Below are positions 53,974 through 63,332 of a stretch of DNA of 64,000 nucleotides, one piece after another. The translations under genes and the position numbers were made by a program. The DNA is from JAHJQZ01 sp963676075 (GTDB taxonomy: Bacteria > Pseudomonadota > Alphaproteobacteria > Rhizobiales > Devosiaceae): positions 20,876 through 84,875 of the forward strand of contig CAXXNZ010000018.1 of NCBI GenBank assembly GCA_963676075.2, read 5' to 3'. Every line of letters starts with the position of its first letter. The stretch's first letter is position 1. Under the pieces are notes generated by a model. It was not told the origin of the DNA and did no database searches. It was given only the letters and a program-made list of their open reading frames with translations.

Positions 53974-55181
53974 TCGGCCAACAGGCCTTTCACGGCTGCC
54001 AGCAGGAACTCATCCCTGTAGTGCCCGGCTGCGAAGGAAAGCCCCACGGGGCAGCCGTCGACCGTCAGCAAAGGCGCTGAAATTTCCGGCAATCGACCGA
54101 CACCAGAAAACGCGGTGATTGTCATTGTCGGATCGTAGAAAGCCGTCACCGCGTCCAGTGTGTTCAGCGACCCCTTGAGCGGTGCGATCACTGGCGTCGT
54201 CGGAAAGCAGGTGACGGTGCCCTCCGGCAGGGCGGCGTTAATCGCCTCGAACAGGCGTTCGCTGCGCACTAGACTGTCGAGGGCCGCGATCCTGTCGAAG
54301 CTTTTGACGTTGCCGTAGGCCATGGAGAAGGTGAAGCTCAGCTCGGGCTTTTCGGTTTCGATCCAGTTGTCGACCGTGCTCTGGAATTCCGCCGTCTGGA
54401 GATCGCGCAATGCCTCAAGATTGCAGGCACTGAGGGGCAGGTCGGTACCGGTGAGCTCAGAGAACCGGATCGGCTCCAGAGTGATGCCAGCCTGTTGCGC
54501 AAGTCTGTCGAGTGTCGCGTTGACCGCTTGCGAGACCGAAGTGTCGGCGATCTCCAGCGCATCGGTCAGAACAAGCAAGCGCTGCAGCGGCGCCGCCGGC
54601 TTTGATCCGCTGCGCAGCAGAATGCGCGTAACGGCATCGAGATATGTGAACCGCTCGGCCAGCACGCCCACGGTGCTGACGCTCGGCATGAAGGGCAGAA
54701 CCCCGGCCTCCGAAATCCGGTGCAGGGACGGGCGCATGCCCCAGACACCGCACAGGCTCGCCGGCACCCGCACCGAGCCGCCCGAATCCGTGCCGATCGA
54801 GAATTCGGCCAGGCCGTTGGCAACCGAAGCTGCCGATCCGCTCGACGAACCGCCAGGCACCCGGTCCGGCGCCTTGGCGTTGCGCGGTGTGCCGAAAAAC
54901 TGGCTCTCGCCGTCAAGGCTATAGGTGAATTCGTCGGCAACAGTCTTGCCGACGCAGTGCGCTCCGGCGGCGAGAAGCTGGTCGACGCAGAGCGCGTTAT
55001 GCACCGGCGCCGGATGCGCATCGCGCCAGGCCGGACTGCCAAAGGAGGTTCTGTGCCCGGCGATGTCGATGTTGTCCTTGACCGTGAAGCGCAGGCCGTC
55101 GAGCGGACCGCTGCGCACAGGGGCCAGATCAAGGATTTCAACAAGGGAACCGGATGCATCGGGGGCGGTGGTCAAGGACAT
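53958..55181 (-). CDS. Amidase-signature family hydrolase
   Basis: A 407-residue amidase with the Ser-cisSer-Lys triad: K35 in TVKDN, a cis-Ser in PGGSSSGSAA (about 109-118) and the nucleophile S136 in GTDSGGSVR. It is shorter than GatA and lacks glutamyl-tRNA partners nearby, so it is a catabolic or aromatic-amide type of unknown substrate. It is on the opposite strand to the pho operon, and the segment containing it is bounded by the phoB 3' end and a diverged copy of that end, which suggests insertion. Confidence 0.87.
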   Translation of the reverse strand: MSLTTAPDASGSLVEILDLAPVRSGPLDGLRFTVKDNIDIAGHRTSFGSPAWRDAHPAPVHNALCVDQLLAAGAHCVGKTVADEFTYSLDGESQFFGTPRNAKAPDRVPGGSSSGSAASVANGLAEFSIGTDSGGSVRVPASLCGVWGMRPSLHRISEAGVLPFMPSVSTVGVLAERFTYLDAVTRILLRSGSKPAAPLQRLLVLTDALEIADTSVSQAVNATLDRLAQQAGITLEPIRFSELTGTDLPLSACNLEALRDLQTAEFQSTVDNWIETEKPELSFTFSMAYGNVKSFDRIAALDSLVRSERLFEAINAALPEGTVTCFPTTPVIAPLKGSLNTLDAVTAFYDPTMTITAFSGVGRLPEISAPLLTVDGCPVGLSFAAGHYRDEFLLAAVKGLLADQPTT

Positions 55182-55260
55182 GGTCTGTTTCTGAGTGAGT
55201 CGGAAGGAGACCTCAAATTAGGTGCGTTTGTTCGCTGGCCGCAATGAGGCGCATTCGCCC

Positions 55261-55320
55261 GACCCGATCCGTGCTGTCCGCGTCACCGCCTACGCCGTGG
55301 ACGCGTGCTTGCAGGTGGTG
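55261..55320 (+). pseudogene. Diverged duplicate of the phoB 3' end
   Basis: These 60 bp align without gaps to 53908-53967 of phoB with 49 identical positions. Translated in the same frame they give DPIRAVRVTAYAVDACLQVV against DPIRTVRGTGYAFDERFQVV in PhoB (13 of 20 identical). No start or domain precedes it, so it is a fragment. The two copies are direct repeats around the amidase. Confidence 0.75.
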
Positions 55321-55322
55321 AA

Positions 55323-55823
55323 TCAGGCCGCCGTGTTTGCCGGCTTCCATCGCCAGACAAAAAGATCGCCATCCTCGTCGTCATAGCGCTCGCCGACGCG
55401 CACGAAACCGTTGCGTTCAAGCACCTTCTGGGACGCCAAGTTGATGGTGGTGGTTTCGGCCGTGATGCCTTTGATTTGCGGCATCTTCGATATCACATCG
55501 AGCATGAGCGCAATGGCACGCGAGCCGATGCCCCTGCTTTGGCGATACGCGGCGATGCCATAGCCGATCTCGACGTCGCCTTTCTCATCCGGTTCGCGCT
55601 TGATATCGCATGAGCCGACCACTTCCTTGCCATCGAGAATAAGCCAGCTGCTTGTGCCGAGCACAGCGTCGATGGAAACGGCGGCATCCCTGAGAAGCAC
55701 CAGAATGTCCGGTGGTTCCAGTTCAGGTTCGCCCAGCCAGATGCCGTTCGGACCGCTCAGGGATGTGCCGGTGATGAGCCATTCGTAGTGCTCCGGGCGG
55801 GCGGGCAAAAGGGTGATGTTCAC
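55323..55823 (-). CDS. GNAT-family N-acetyltransferase
   Basis: A 166-residue acetyltransferase of the RimJ/RimL-like type. The acetyl-CoA loop is AYRQSRGIGSRAIA, followed by TTINLASQKVLERNGFVRVG, the usual asparagine and loop of this subfamily. The stop codon abuts the phoB fragment. It ends 6 bp after the coiled-coil gene, on the same strand. Substrate unknown. Confidence 0.87.
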   Translation of the reverse strand: MNITLLPARPEHYEWLITGTSLSGPNGIWLGEPELEPPDILVLLRDAAVSIDAVLGTSSWLILDGKEVVGSCDIKREPDEKGDVEIGYGIAAYRQSRGIGSRAIALMLDVISKMPQIKGITAETTTINLASQKVLERNGFVRVGERYDDEDGDLFVWRWKPANTAA

Positions 55824-55829
55824 TTTGGG

Positions 55830-57335
55830 CTAGAACCCGCCCCCGGTCTTGAAGCCGCCGCCAGTGCGGTTGCCGCGCGTACCGGTGCGCGGGCGCGAGA
55901 AGCCGCCGCTACGGGATCCGCCGCCACTGCCGCCGCCCCAGGGACCGCCGGGTGTCGGAGAGGTGGGCCATGAGAACCCTGACGGCCCGCGCGAACCGGG
56001 CGGATAGGCGCGGCCGGATCGCGGCAGCCCGACGCCGCCGCCCCAGTCGGTCGTGCCCGGCCGCCAGCGCTGACTGCGCTGCCAGGCGGCCCAATAGGAG
56101 CCGGCGGTAATGGCGCCGCGCAGGAACTCGTTGAGCACGTCGCCGGCCAGGTTGTCCTCGCGGAAGGTCGAGCGCGGATCATCGAACCGTGATTTTTTGA
56201 ACTCGAAGGCGATGTCCTCAAGTTCGCGCCGCCGCGAGGCCAGCAGCTTGAGCCGGGATTTATGGTCGGCGCTGTCGCTCGATTCCTCGGCGATCTGGGC
56301 CCGTGTGTCGTCGATCTTCCTGACGATGGCGTCGTCTTCCGGTGTTGGCGTCTTGCGCGCGTCGGCCATCAGCGAGGCGATGTCCTGGCGTTCCATGCTG
56401 AGGGCAAGAAGCCTTGTGGCCTCCTCGAACATCGGGTCATGGCCCTCGGCCATGTGACGATAGCTGACGGCCTTCTCGTCGCGTTCATCCTCCAGCGAGA
56501 CCAGTTCGGTATCGAGCGCAGCGATCTTGTTCTGCGCCGCGGCAAGTGCCTCGCGTTCGGCCTTGCCGCCGGCGGCATCGATCGCCCTGGCTTCGAGCGC
56601 GTCGAGTTCGGCCTCGGCCTTTTCCGCTGCCGCCATCTGGCGGTCGGCGTGCTCGCGCAGGCGCAGCGGGATCTCGTTGAGCATGGCGAAATTGGGCCGC
56701 ATCCTGTTGTAGTCGATCAGACGGGCCACCAGCGAATCGAGATAGCGGACAAGATTGTTGGCCGTGTAGTTCTTGGTGCCGTAGCCGGCTTCCCACAGAT
56801 ACATGAACAGCGAATCTTCGCGGTACGGGCGTCCTTTCTGCTCACGATCGGTTTCCGCCGTTTCGGTCTTGCGCAGCGCCTCTTCGGCGATGGCGTTGAG
56901 GGTATCGGCTTCGTCGCGCTTTTTCTGGTAGGTCGGGTCGTCGGCGACCGTCTCGGCAATCCGTGCGGCCAGCGCCTTGAGTTCGCCCTGAGCCCGGTCG
57001 ACCTCGGCAAGCAGCGCCTCGCGCTTTTCCGATTTCTCGGCGACTGTCTCATCGAGCGCCTTGAGGGCCTTTTCCATCGCCTCCATGTCGGCGGCGCGCT
57101 GTTCGAGCATGGCGCGGGCGCGCTGCTCGGCGTCCGAGATGTTGTTGGCCAGGGTCGAGGTGTCGGACAGGCGGGTGATGGCGAGTTTCCTGAACAGCGC
57201 CACCTCGGATTCCCTGAGCTTGGCCAGCCGCTCGGCACTGCGTGCCATGCGGCGCGAAATGTCGTCTTCCTCGCGGCGGATGTCGCGCATCGCGTCGTCG
57301 AGCGAGCGCAGCGCCTGCGGGCCGGTCAGAGCCAT
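55830..57335 (-). CDS. Long coiled-coil protein with Gly-rich tail
   Basis: A 501-residue protein. Residues 1-390 are almost wholly charged helix with heptad character (for example AALAARIAE, LEDERDEKAVS), interrupted near 175-215 by a Trp/Tyr-rich segment (LFMYLWEAGYGTKNYTANNL). The last 90 residues are rich in Gly, Ser, Pro and Arg with repeated GGG. No enzyme motif is present. It is the third gene of a minus-strand cluster with two other unknown proteins, so a structural or scaffold role in a shared complex is likely. Confidence 0.75.
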   Translation of the reverse strand: MALTGPQALRSLDDAMRDIRREEDDISRRMARSAERLAKLRESEVALFRKLAITRLSDTSTLANNISDAEQRARAMLEQRAADMEAMEKALKALDETVAEKSEKREALLAEVDRAQGELKALAARIAETVADDPTYQKKRDEADTLNAIAEEALRKTETAETDREQKGRPYREDSLFMYLWEAGYGTKNYTANNLVRYLDSLVARLIDYNRMRPNFAMLNEIPLRLREHADRQMAAAEKAEAELDALEARAIDAAGGKAEREALAAAQNKIAALDTELVSLEDERDEKAVSYRHMAEGHDPMFEEATRLLALSMERQDIASLMADARKTPTPEDDAIVRKIDDTRAQIAEESSDSADHKSRLKLLASRRRELEDIAFEFKKSRFDDPRSTFREDNLAGDVLNEFLRGAITAGSYWAAWQRSQRWRPGTTDWGGGVGLPRSGRAYPPGSRGPSGFSWPTSPTPGGPWGGGSGGGSRSGGFSRPRTGTRGNRTGGGFKTGGGF

Positions 57336-57360
57336 GCGGTGTTCCTTCTCGGCACGTCTC

Positions 57361-58302
57361 TCACCATCTGGTCACCGTCCCGCCGAGCACATCGACCGAA
57401 TAATCCGGTTCGAGGTAGCCTGGGCGTTTTTCGCCGACCATATCGTTTTCAACGATGCCGTCGTCGCGCTTGTCGGCTTCGACGGCGCGATAGGTGTGTT
57501 CGGGGACGCGCAGGCCCCAGGTGCTGACGGTTTCGGTCTCGCCGTTTTCTTCGTTCTTGATGTCAAGGCTCAAGGGCTTGCCGGTCAGCCGGTCCACCCC
57601 TTCCACCACGAGGTAGAAGTTGGACGCGGCGGCGTTGACGTCCGGATAGGTCCAGAAGCCCGAACGCTCGCCGTCGCGGTTGACGACATGGATGGTGTAG
57701 TCGAGCCGCAGTTTGTCGAGCAGGGATTTGAGGCCGCCGATTGCCGCGATGGCGTCGGTACGGTTGGCCTCGGCGGCTGCCGTCTTGCCACGGTCGCGCA
57801 AGGCATCGGCCAGGCTGACAGCCTCGGGCACCTTGGCCTCGGTTGTGATGGTTGTGACCAGCGTGTCCATTTCGGCGGGCAGGGTGGTGGTCAGTTCAAC
57901 ACGCGCCGCCTCCTGCTGGGCCGCCTTGTAGGGCAGATAGCCGAGGAAATAGCCGCCGAGCGCCAGCGCCAGGATGAGGGCGATACCGGCAAACCATGGC
58001 CCCCAGCTCTTGCGGCTGACATAAAGCCGCGCCAGCGTCAGCCCGAAGCCCTTTTTGGGCGGGGTATAGACGAACCGGCTTTGATCGAGCGCGGCGACGC
58101 CTTCGCGCAAGATGGCGTCCGGCACTTCGATCCCCTGTTGGGAATAGATCTCCTTGAGCCGTGCCAGCAGCTGGGCCTCGCGATCGGCGATGCCGAGTTC
58201 GCGCGTGACCAGGTCGGCGCGGTGACGCAAGGTGTCGACGACGTCCATGGCCAACATGACGTCGTCGAGAGGAAGAACCTTGTCCCCGGACGGTGTGTCC
58301 AT
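57361..58302 (-). CDS. Single-pass membrane protein of unknown function
   Basis: A 313-residue protein: a helical N-terminal region (about 1-85), one transmembrane helix (about 100-122, WFAGIALILALALGGYFLGY) and a C-terminal domain of helices then beta strands (about 180-313). The C-terminal part may correspond to a domain of unknown function, of the type annotated as DUF6384. Middle gene of the cluster; it lies 25 bp ahead of the coiled-coil gene. The ATG at 58302 is preferred to a TTG 6 nt upstream. Confidence 0.75.
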   Translation of the reverse strand: MDTPSGDKVLPLDDVMLAMDVVDTLRHRADLVTRELGIADREAQLLARLKEIYSQQGIEVPDAILREGVAALDQSRFVYTPPKKGFGLTLARLYVSRKSWGPWFAGIALILALALGGYFLGYLPYKAAQQEAARVELTTTLPAEMDTLVTTITTEAKVPEAVSLADALRDRGKTAAAEANRTDAIAAIGGLKSLLDKLRLDYTIHVVNRDGERSGFWTYPDVNAAASNFYLVVEGVDRLTGKPLSLDIKNEENGETETVSTWGLRVPEHTYRAVEADKRDDGIVENDMVGEKRPGYLEPDYSVDVLGGTVTRW

Positions 58303-58304
58303 CG

Positions 58305-59522
58305 TCAAATACCTGCCACAGCCCCCATGGTGCTCATCAGGTCCTGGTTTCCAGCATCAGGGCATTGCCGGCGGTGGCGAGGTCGGCCAGCCGCTTCTTG
58401 CCGTCCCTCGACGGCATCGCGGATTTCCGCCGAATTCTCGGTCGAGAGCTTGCGCATCTCGGTGATGATGGTCTGCGATTTTTCCTGGAAATTGACCACG
58501 GAGTCGACGAGCTTTTTCACCGCATCGGCGCGGATCGTCGGGCCGTAGCCAGCCTTGAGCGCTTCCTCGGTGACCTTGTCGCCGATCTCGGACAGCGTTT
58601 CTAGGGATTTGGACATCCCTTCCTTCATGGCGTTGAGCGTCTCGGTCGATTCATGCAGGCCGAACATGCCGGTGAACGAGGCGCTGAGCGCCGTCAGCAC
58701 CGTCTCGTTGGTCGAAAAGAACGAGATCGACTGCTGATAGACCCGCTCCTTGGCGTTGGTTGTCTGCATCAGCCGCGCCATGATGACTTCCGAGGTGTTG
58801 TAGGAAATCGTCAGGTTGTCGGACAGGTCCTTGGCGATCTGGTAGCGCCGCTCCTCGTTCTGCATCTCACGCAAACGTTCGTCGCGCGCCATTTCAAGCC
58901 GGGCGCGGTCCGCCGGCGTGCCGTCGGCGAATTCGGCGACCTGGCGGGAGGCGGCCTCAAGGGCGGTCTTTTTCTCCGCCAGTCTGGCGGCGGCGGTATC
59001 GAGCACCTCGAGCGCCATTACCTCGGCCTGCTTGAGGGCGCCGCGGAAGTCGCGATAGGCCTCGAGAATGGTGTGCTCGCGATCGACCTGGTCCTTGGTG
59101 TCCCTGGTGACGTCGAGGTAGATGTCGCGAATCTTGTCGAAGCGCGTGGCAATGTCGCCGCGGGAAACCTTCATCCAGACGTTGGAGGCGCGCTCGAAAA
59201 TGTCGATCTTGCCGTCGTCGAGCTGGTCCACCAACCCCTTGGCGTCGTCGCGGATCGAATCGAAGCTCTTGGTGATGTCGTTGTAGCGCTCGCCGATGTT
59301 CATGGCGGCGATCTGGGTCCTGACGACCTCGTTGAAGCTCGATGCCTGGGACAAGGTGCGCCCGATCAGGATGACCCGCGTCTCGTCGAGCCCGGTGATC
59401 TCCTGCAACAGGCCGGTGATCGGCTGCTCCTCTACCTGCTCCGGCCAGATGCCGAGGTCCTTGATGGCGGTGACCGCCTTGTCGAGATATTGAAGAGGTT
59501 TTTCGATGACGTCGGTGCCCAT
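58305..59522 (-). CDS. Helical protein with probable C-terminal frameshift
   Basis: A predicted 405-residue, all-helical protein (coiled-coil regions near 95-260), first gene of a three-gene cluster. From codon about 372 the frame turns into an Arg/His/Gln/Cys-rich tail that runs into the next gene. Removing one G at the GGG (plus-strand CCC, 58405-58407) restores GKKRLADLATAGNALMLETR ending at TGA 58339-58337, which fits the helical protein better and leaves a 34-bp gap to the next start. A sequencing error or true frameshift is possible. No function is assigned; such proteins act as scaffold or stress proteins. Confidence 0.7.
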   Translation of the reverse strand: MGTDVIEKPLQYLDKAVTAIKDLGIWPEQVEEQPITGLLQEITGLDETRVILIGRTLSQASSFNEVVRTQIAAMNIGERYNDITKSFDSIRDDAKGLVDQLDDGKIDIFERASNVWMKVSRGDIATRFDKIRDIYLDVTRDTKDQVDREHTILEAYRDFRGALKQAEVMALEVLDTAAARLAEKKTALEAASRQVAEFADGTPADRARLEMARDERLREMQNEERRYQIAKDLSDNLTISYNTSEVIMARLMQTTNAKERVYQQSISFFSTNETVLTALSASFTGMFGLHESTETLNAMKEGMSKSLETLSEIGDKVTEEALKAGYGPTIRADAVKKLVDSVVNFQEKSQTIITEMRKLSTENSAEIRDAVEGRQEAAGRPRHRRQCPDAGNQDLMSTMGAVAGI

Positions 59523-59685
59523 GGCCGCAATTCCCTCAAATGTTCAACACGATTGATTCCCCGTCCATCGTCTCATGACAATTGCATCCGGGTCGTCGCC
59601 TCATCATTTTCCTGATATTGGTGCCAAAAAGACGCACGTAAAGGGCCGGAACTCAAAGGTTTCCGCGCCGGCAAGGGAAGACATC

Positions 59686-60186
59686 ATGGAATTTGGAGGC
59701 CGATACCGTATCGGCGCGTCGCGGCTGAAGGTCTGGGAAGCGCTCAATGACGCCGAAATCCTGAAAAAGACCATTCCCGGATGTTCCCGTATCGACTGGC
59801 TGACCGAGACGACGCTCGAGGCTGCGATCACCGTCGATCTCGGCGTGGCCAAGCCGACCTTCGTCGGGGGCCTCGAAATGTCGGACGTGGTTCCGGCCGA
59901 AACCTACACGCTCAGCGGCCGCGGCAAGGGCGGGTTGCTCGGGCTGGCGCATGGGGCCGCAGACATCACGCTGTCCGATGACGGCGATCTGTGCATCCTT
60001 CATTTCACCGCCGAGGCCGGCGCCTCCAACACCATCATGAAACTCGGCAAGGCGCTGATCGGCGGTGCGGCCCAGCACGTCATCGACGGGTTTTTCGAGC
60101 GCTTCGCCGAGGCGATGCAGGTCAGTCTCGAGGTGCTACCGCCCGATCCGGACACGGAAATATCACCTGAGGGTGATGCCGGGTGA
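59686..60186 (+). CDS. coxG: CoxG-like SRPBCC-fold protein
   Basis: A 166-residue protein of the CO dehydrogenase subunit G family, a START-like (SRPBCC) fold: MEFGGRYRIGASRLKVWEAL at the start, then LKKTIPGCSRIDW, a family hallmark. It is shorter than many CoxG proteins and lacks the C-terminal anchor. No CO dehydrogenase genes are nearby, so the name marks family only. The ATG at 59686 follows AAGGGAAG. Confidence 0.82.
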   Translation: MEFGGRYRIGASRLKVWEALNDAEILKKTIPGCSRIDWLTETTLEAAITVDLGVAKPTFVGGLEMSDVVPAETYTLSGRGKGGLLGLAHGAADITLSDDGDLCILHFTAEAGASNTIMKLGKALIGGAAQHVIDGFFERFAEAMQVSLEVLPPDPDTEISPEGDAG

Positions 60187-60230
60187 ATTGACCGGTGGTG
60201 AATGGCAGAGACATAACGGGGCAACCAAGG

Positions 60231-61457
60231 ATGACTGCTCCCATGTTACGCCTATTCAGCCTCTCCGCCGCACTTGCTTGCGCCTTTGTTGCCCCTGTTT
60301 TCGCTGCCGACCCCGATCCGGCGGATTGGGCCTCCGTTCTGGCCGAAGCCAAGGGACAGACCGTTTATTTCGACGCGTGGGGCGGCTCGGAAAACATCAA
60401 CGCCTATATTGATTGGGCCGGTGAGGAGGTGAATTCGCGCTTCGGCGTCACCCTCGAACACGTCCGGCTCAGCGAGACCGCCGACGCGGTCAACCGCATC
60501 CTTTCGGAGAAACAGGCGGGACGCGATGAGGGCGGGGCGGTCGATCTCATCTGGATCAATGGCGAGAACTTCGCCGCCATGAAGAGTAATGGCCTGCTTC
60601 TGCCCGAGGCCTGGGCCGACAAGCTGCCCAATTACAAATTTGCCGATACCGAGGGCAAGGCGACGCTTTTGACCGATTTCACTACGCCGGTCTGCGGGCT
60701 CGAAAGCCCTTGGGGCACGGCGCAGCTGACGTTTTACTACGACAGCGCCGAAATCGCGGATCCGCCGAAGGATCTCGATGCGCTGAAGGCGTGGATCCAC
60801 GCCCATCCCGGCCGGTTCACCTATGCCGCGCCCCCTAATTTCATCGGCACGACCTTTCTCAAACAGCTCGCCTACGGGTTGCTCGATAATCCCGCGATCC
60901 TCAAACAGCCCGCCGACCCGGCGAATTTCGAAAAAGTTACGGCGCCGATCTGGGCCTGGCTCGACGATGTGCGCCCCGACCTCTGGCGTTCAGGGCGCGT
61001 GTTTGCCGCCGACACGACGCAGCTCAAAATGCTGCTCGCCGACCGCGAGATCGACATCGCCATGACCTTCAATCCCGGCGAGGCGAGCTCGGCGATAAAC
61101 GACGGGTTGTTGCCCGAGACCACGCGCAGTTTCGTTCTCGATTACGGCACCATCGGCAACGCCCATTTCCTTGCCATTCCCTACAATGCCAGCGCCAAGG
61201 CCGGCGCCATGGTCGTCGCCAACTTCATGTTGTCCGCCGAGGCGCAGGCGAAAAAGGCCGACGAGGCCGGCTGGGGCGATCCGACCGTCCTCGCCTATGA
61301 CAAGCTCGATGCGGACGGCAAGGCGCTGTTCGATGCGCTCAAAAACGGCCCGGCCACGCTTGGCGCCAATGCCCTTGGCAAGGCACTGAGCGAGCCCGAC
61401 CCGAGCTGGACCGATATGCTCGAGGCGGAGTGGAAGAAGAGGTATGTCGGGGGGTAG
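60231..61457 (+). CDS. ynjB: ABC transporter substrate-binding protein, YnjB-like
   Basis: A 408-residue secreted protein with signal peptide LRLFSLSAALACAFVAPVFA and cleavage near A|ADPDP. The mature part has the solute-binding fold (YFDAWGGSENINAYIDW, later WGDPTVLAYDKLD). The neighbouring large permease and ATPase match the E. coli ynjBCD set, which resembles thiamine or iron transport systems. The start could be the ATG at 60243, which is closer to the signal peptide. Substrate not known. Confidence 0.85.
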   Translation: MTAPMLRLFSLSAALACAFVAPVFAADPDPADWASVLAEAKGQTVYFDAWGGSENINAYIDWAGEEVNSRFGVTLEHVRLSETADAVNRILSEKQAGRDEGGAVDLIWINGENFAAMKSNGLLLPEAWADKLPNYKFADTEGKATLLTDFTTPVCGLESPWGTAQLTFYYDSAEIADPPKDLDALKAWIHAHPGRFTYAAPPNFIGTTFLKQLAYGLLDNPAILKQPADPANFEKVTAPIWAWLDDVRPDLWRSGRVFAADTTQLKMLLADREIDIAMTFNPGEASSAINDGLLPETTRSFVLDYGTIGNAHFLAIPYNASAKAGAMVVANFMLSAEAQAKKADEAGWGDPTVLAYDKLDADGKALFDALKNGPATLGANALGKALSEPDPSWTDMLEAEWKKRYVGG

Positions 61458-61471
61458 CCAAGCCGGCAACT

Positions 61472-61588
61472 CCTCGTCATTCCCGTGAAAACGGGAATCC
61501 AGTTGCGAGGCGTCCGCCGAGCGTGTGAGTCTTTTCGCGCCGCAGACGCGGTGCGGCTGGAGTCCCGATCAGATCGGGAATGACGAGG
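61472..61588. repeat. Inverted-repeat element with WIPxFxGMT-type sequence
   Basis: CCTCGTCATTCCCG at 61472-61485 and its complement at 61575-61588 bound a 117-bp element. Inside, GTGAAAACGGGAATCCAG and CTGGAGTCCCGATC form further arms. One minus frame reads WIPVFTGMT, the known signature of a very common proteobacterial repeat. It lies between ynjB and ynjC and might act as an mRNA hairpin. Confidence 0.8.
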
Positions 61589-61613
61589 CGGAAGGTGGCG
61601 CCTTTTGGCGAGC

Positions 61614-63332
61614 ATGACGAAAACCCATCCTGATCACATTCCCCTCTGGCTCCGCGCCGGCCCCGTTCTGACCATCGCCATCCTGATCGGGCCGGTCGCT
61701 GCCGGCATTGCCGATATCGTCTTTCCCGCCTTCGGCTATGCGCCGTTTCTGGGCCAGACCGGTTTTTCGTTCGACCCGTTCAGGGCGGTGCTCGCCGAAC
61801 CTGGCATTTTCGCCTCCGTCTGGCTGGCCTTTTGGATCGGCCCGATGAGCGCCCTGATCGCTCTGGTGCTGGTGACGGCCTTCACCGCCGCCGCATCCGG
61901 AACGCGTCTGTTCGGCGTCGTCACCGGGCTGTTGCGCCCGGTGCTGGCGGTGCCCCATGCCGCGGCGGCTTTTGGGCTGGTTTATCTCATCGCGCCGTCC
62001 GGTTTCATCCTGCGCCTGATCTCGCCGGACCTGACCGGATTTGAGCGTCCGCCCGACTGGCTGATCGTCAACGATCCGGCGGGTTTCGCCCTGCTCGCCG
62101 GGCTGGTGCTGAAGGAAGCGCCCTATCTGTTTCTGGCACTGACCGGGGCGCTGCCGCAGGTCGATCCGCGCCGGGCCGAGATCGCCCGCGCACTTGGGCA
62201 CACCCGCATGGCCGCTTGGTTTTACGCCGTCTTTCCCGCTGTTTATCGCCAGATGCGGCTGCCGGTGCTGGCGGTCATCGTGTTTTCGTCCTCGGTGGTC
62301 GACATGGCGATGATCCTCGGTCCGGCGACGCCGCCGCTCCTGTCGATCCGCATTCTGCACTGGATGAACGACCCGGACCTCAGCCGAAAGACACTGGCCG
62401 CCGCCGGGCTGGTTCTCCAGCTCGGTGCCACGACAGCCGGCGTGCTGGTTTGGCTTTTGGGCGAGCGTCTGGTTGCCGTGTTCGGCCGACGTCTGGCGCT
62501 CAGCGGGCGGCGGCTGATGCCGATACCGGGTCTCGCATTTGCCAGTCGGGCCGGGTTGGTTGCAGTTGGGGTGATTGTTCTTGCCGGTGTCGGCCTGATC
62601 GGTCTCAATTCCATCGCCGGTTTCTGGCGCTTCCCGGACGCCCTGCCCAATAGCTTGTCGCTCACCGTCTGGGCTGGCCGCGCGCCCGACCTGATGGAAC
62701 TTGCCGGCAACACGCTGCTCATCGGCGCGCTGGCGTCCGGGGTGGCGCTGGTGCTGGTGGTATTGTGCCTCGAGAACGAGTACCGCACTGGCATCACCTT
62801 GTCGCCGCGCGCCCGGCTGGTGCTTTACGCTCCGCTGCTGGTGCCGCAGATCGGCTTTCTGCCGGGGTTGACGACGCTGTTGTTGCGGCTCGGCTGGGAC
62901 AGCGCGCTGCTGCCGGTCGCCTTCTCGCATCTGATCTTTGTTCTGCCCTACACCTATCTGATGCTCGCCGATCCCTGGAACGCTTTCGACACCCGCTATC
63001 TCGACCAGGCCCGAGTCTTGGGCAAATCGCCGAACCGGGCCTTTTTCAGCGTGCGTCTGCCGATCCTTTTGCGTCCGATCCTGACGGCGCTGGCGCTCGG
63101 CTTTGCTATTTCGGTGGCGCAATACCTGCCGACGCTGTTGATCGGCGGCGGCAGGGTGCCGACCATCACCACCGAGGCGGTGGCGCTGTCGAGTGGCGGC
63201 GATCGCCGCCTGATCGGCGTCTACGGCTTGGTGCAGGCGCTGTTGCCCTTCATCGGTTTCGCCATTGCCGCCGGCGTTCCGGCGCTGTTGTGGCGCGAGC
63301 GGCGCGCCTTGAGGCCGGGAGCGGCGACATGA
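61614..63332 (+). CDS. ynjC: ABC transporter permease, YnjC-like fused type
   Basis: A 572-residue permease with about 12 transmembrane helices in two halves, as in ThiP and FbpB-type fused permeases. Both halves carry an EAA-like loop (ARALGHTRMAAWFYAVFP and ARVLGKSPNRAFFSVRLP). The ATG at 61614 has a weak ribosome-binding site, perhaps because of the repeat before it. It overlaps the ATPase gene by 4 nt (ATGA). Confidence 0.88.
   Translation: MTKTHPDHIPLWLRAGPVLTIAILIGPVAAGIADIVFPAFGYAPFLGQTGFSFDPFRAVLAEPGIFASVWLAFWIGPMSALIALVLVTAFTAAASGTRLFGVVTGLLRPVLAVPHAAAAFGLVYLIAPSGFILRLISPDLTGFERPPDWLIVNDPAGFALLAGLVLKEAPYLFLALTGALPQVDPRRAEIARALGHTRMAAWFYAVFPAVYRQMRLPVLAVIVFSSSVVDMAMILGPATPPLLSIRILHWMNDPDLSRKTLAAAGLVLQLGATTAGVLVWLLGERLVAVFGRRLALSGRRLMPIPGLAFASRAGLVAVGVIVLAGVGLIGLNSIAGFWRFPDALPNSLSLTVWAGRAPDLMELAGNTLLIGALASGVALVLVVLCLENEYRTGITLSPRARLVLYAPLLVPQIGFLPGLTTLLLRLGWDSALLPVAFSHLIFVLPYTYLMLADPWNAFDTRYLDQARVLGKSPNRAFFSVRLPILLRPILTALALGFAISVAQYLPTLLIGGGRVPTITTEAVALSSGGDRRLIGVYGLVQALLPFIGFAIAAGVPALLWRERRALRPGAAT

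Noticed and set aside
61569..63122. A 517-codon minus-strand frame opposite ynjC
   Set aside because: Gln/Arg/His-rich antisense frame with no domain; the plus strand encodes a clear permease.
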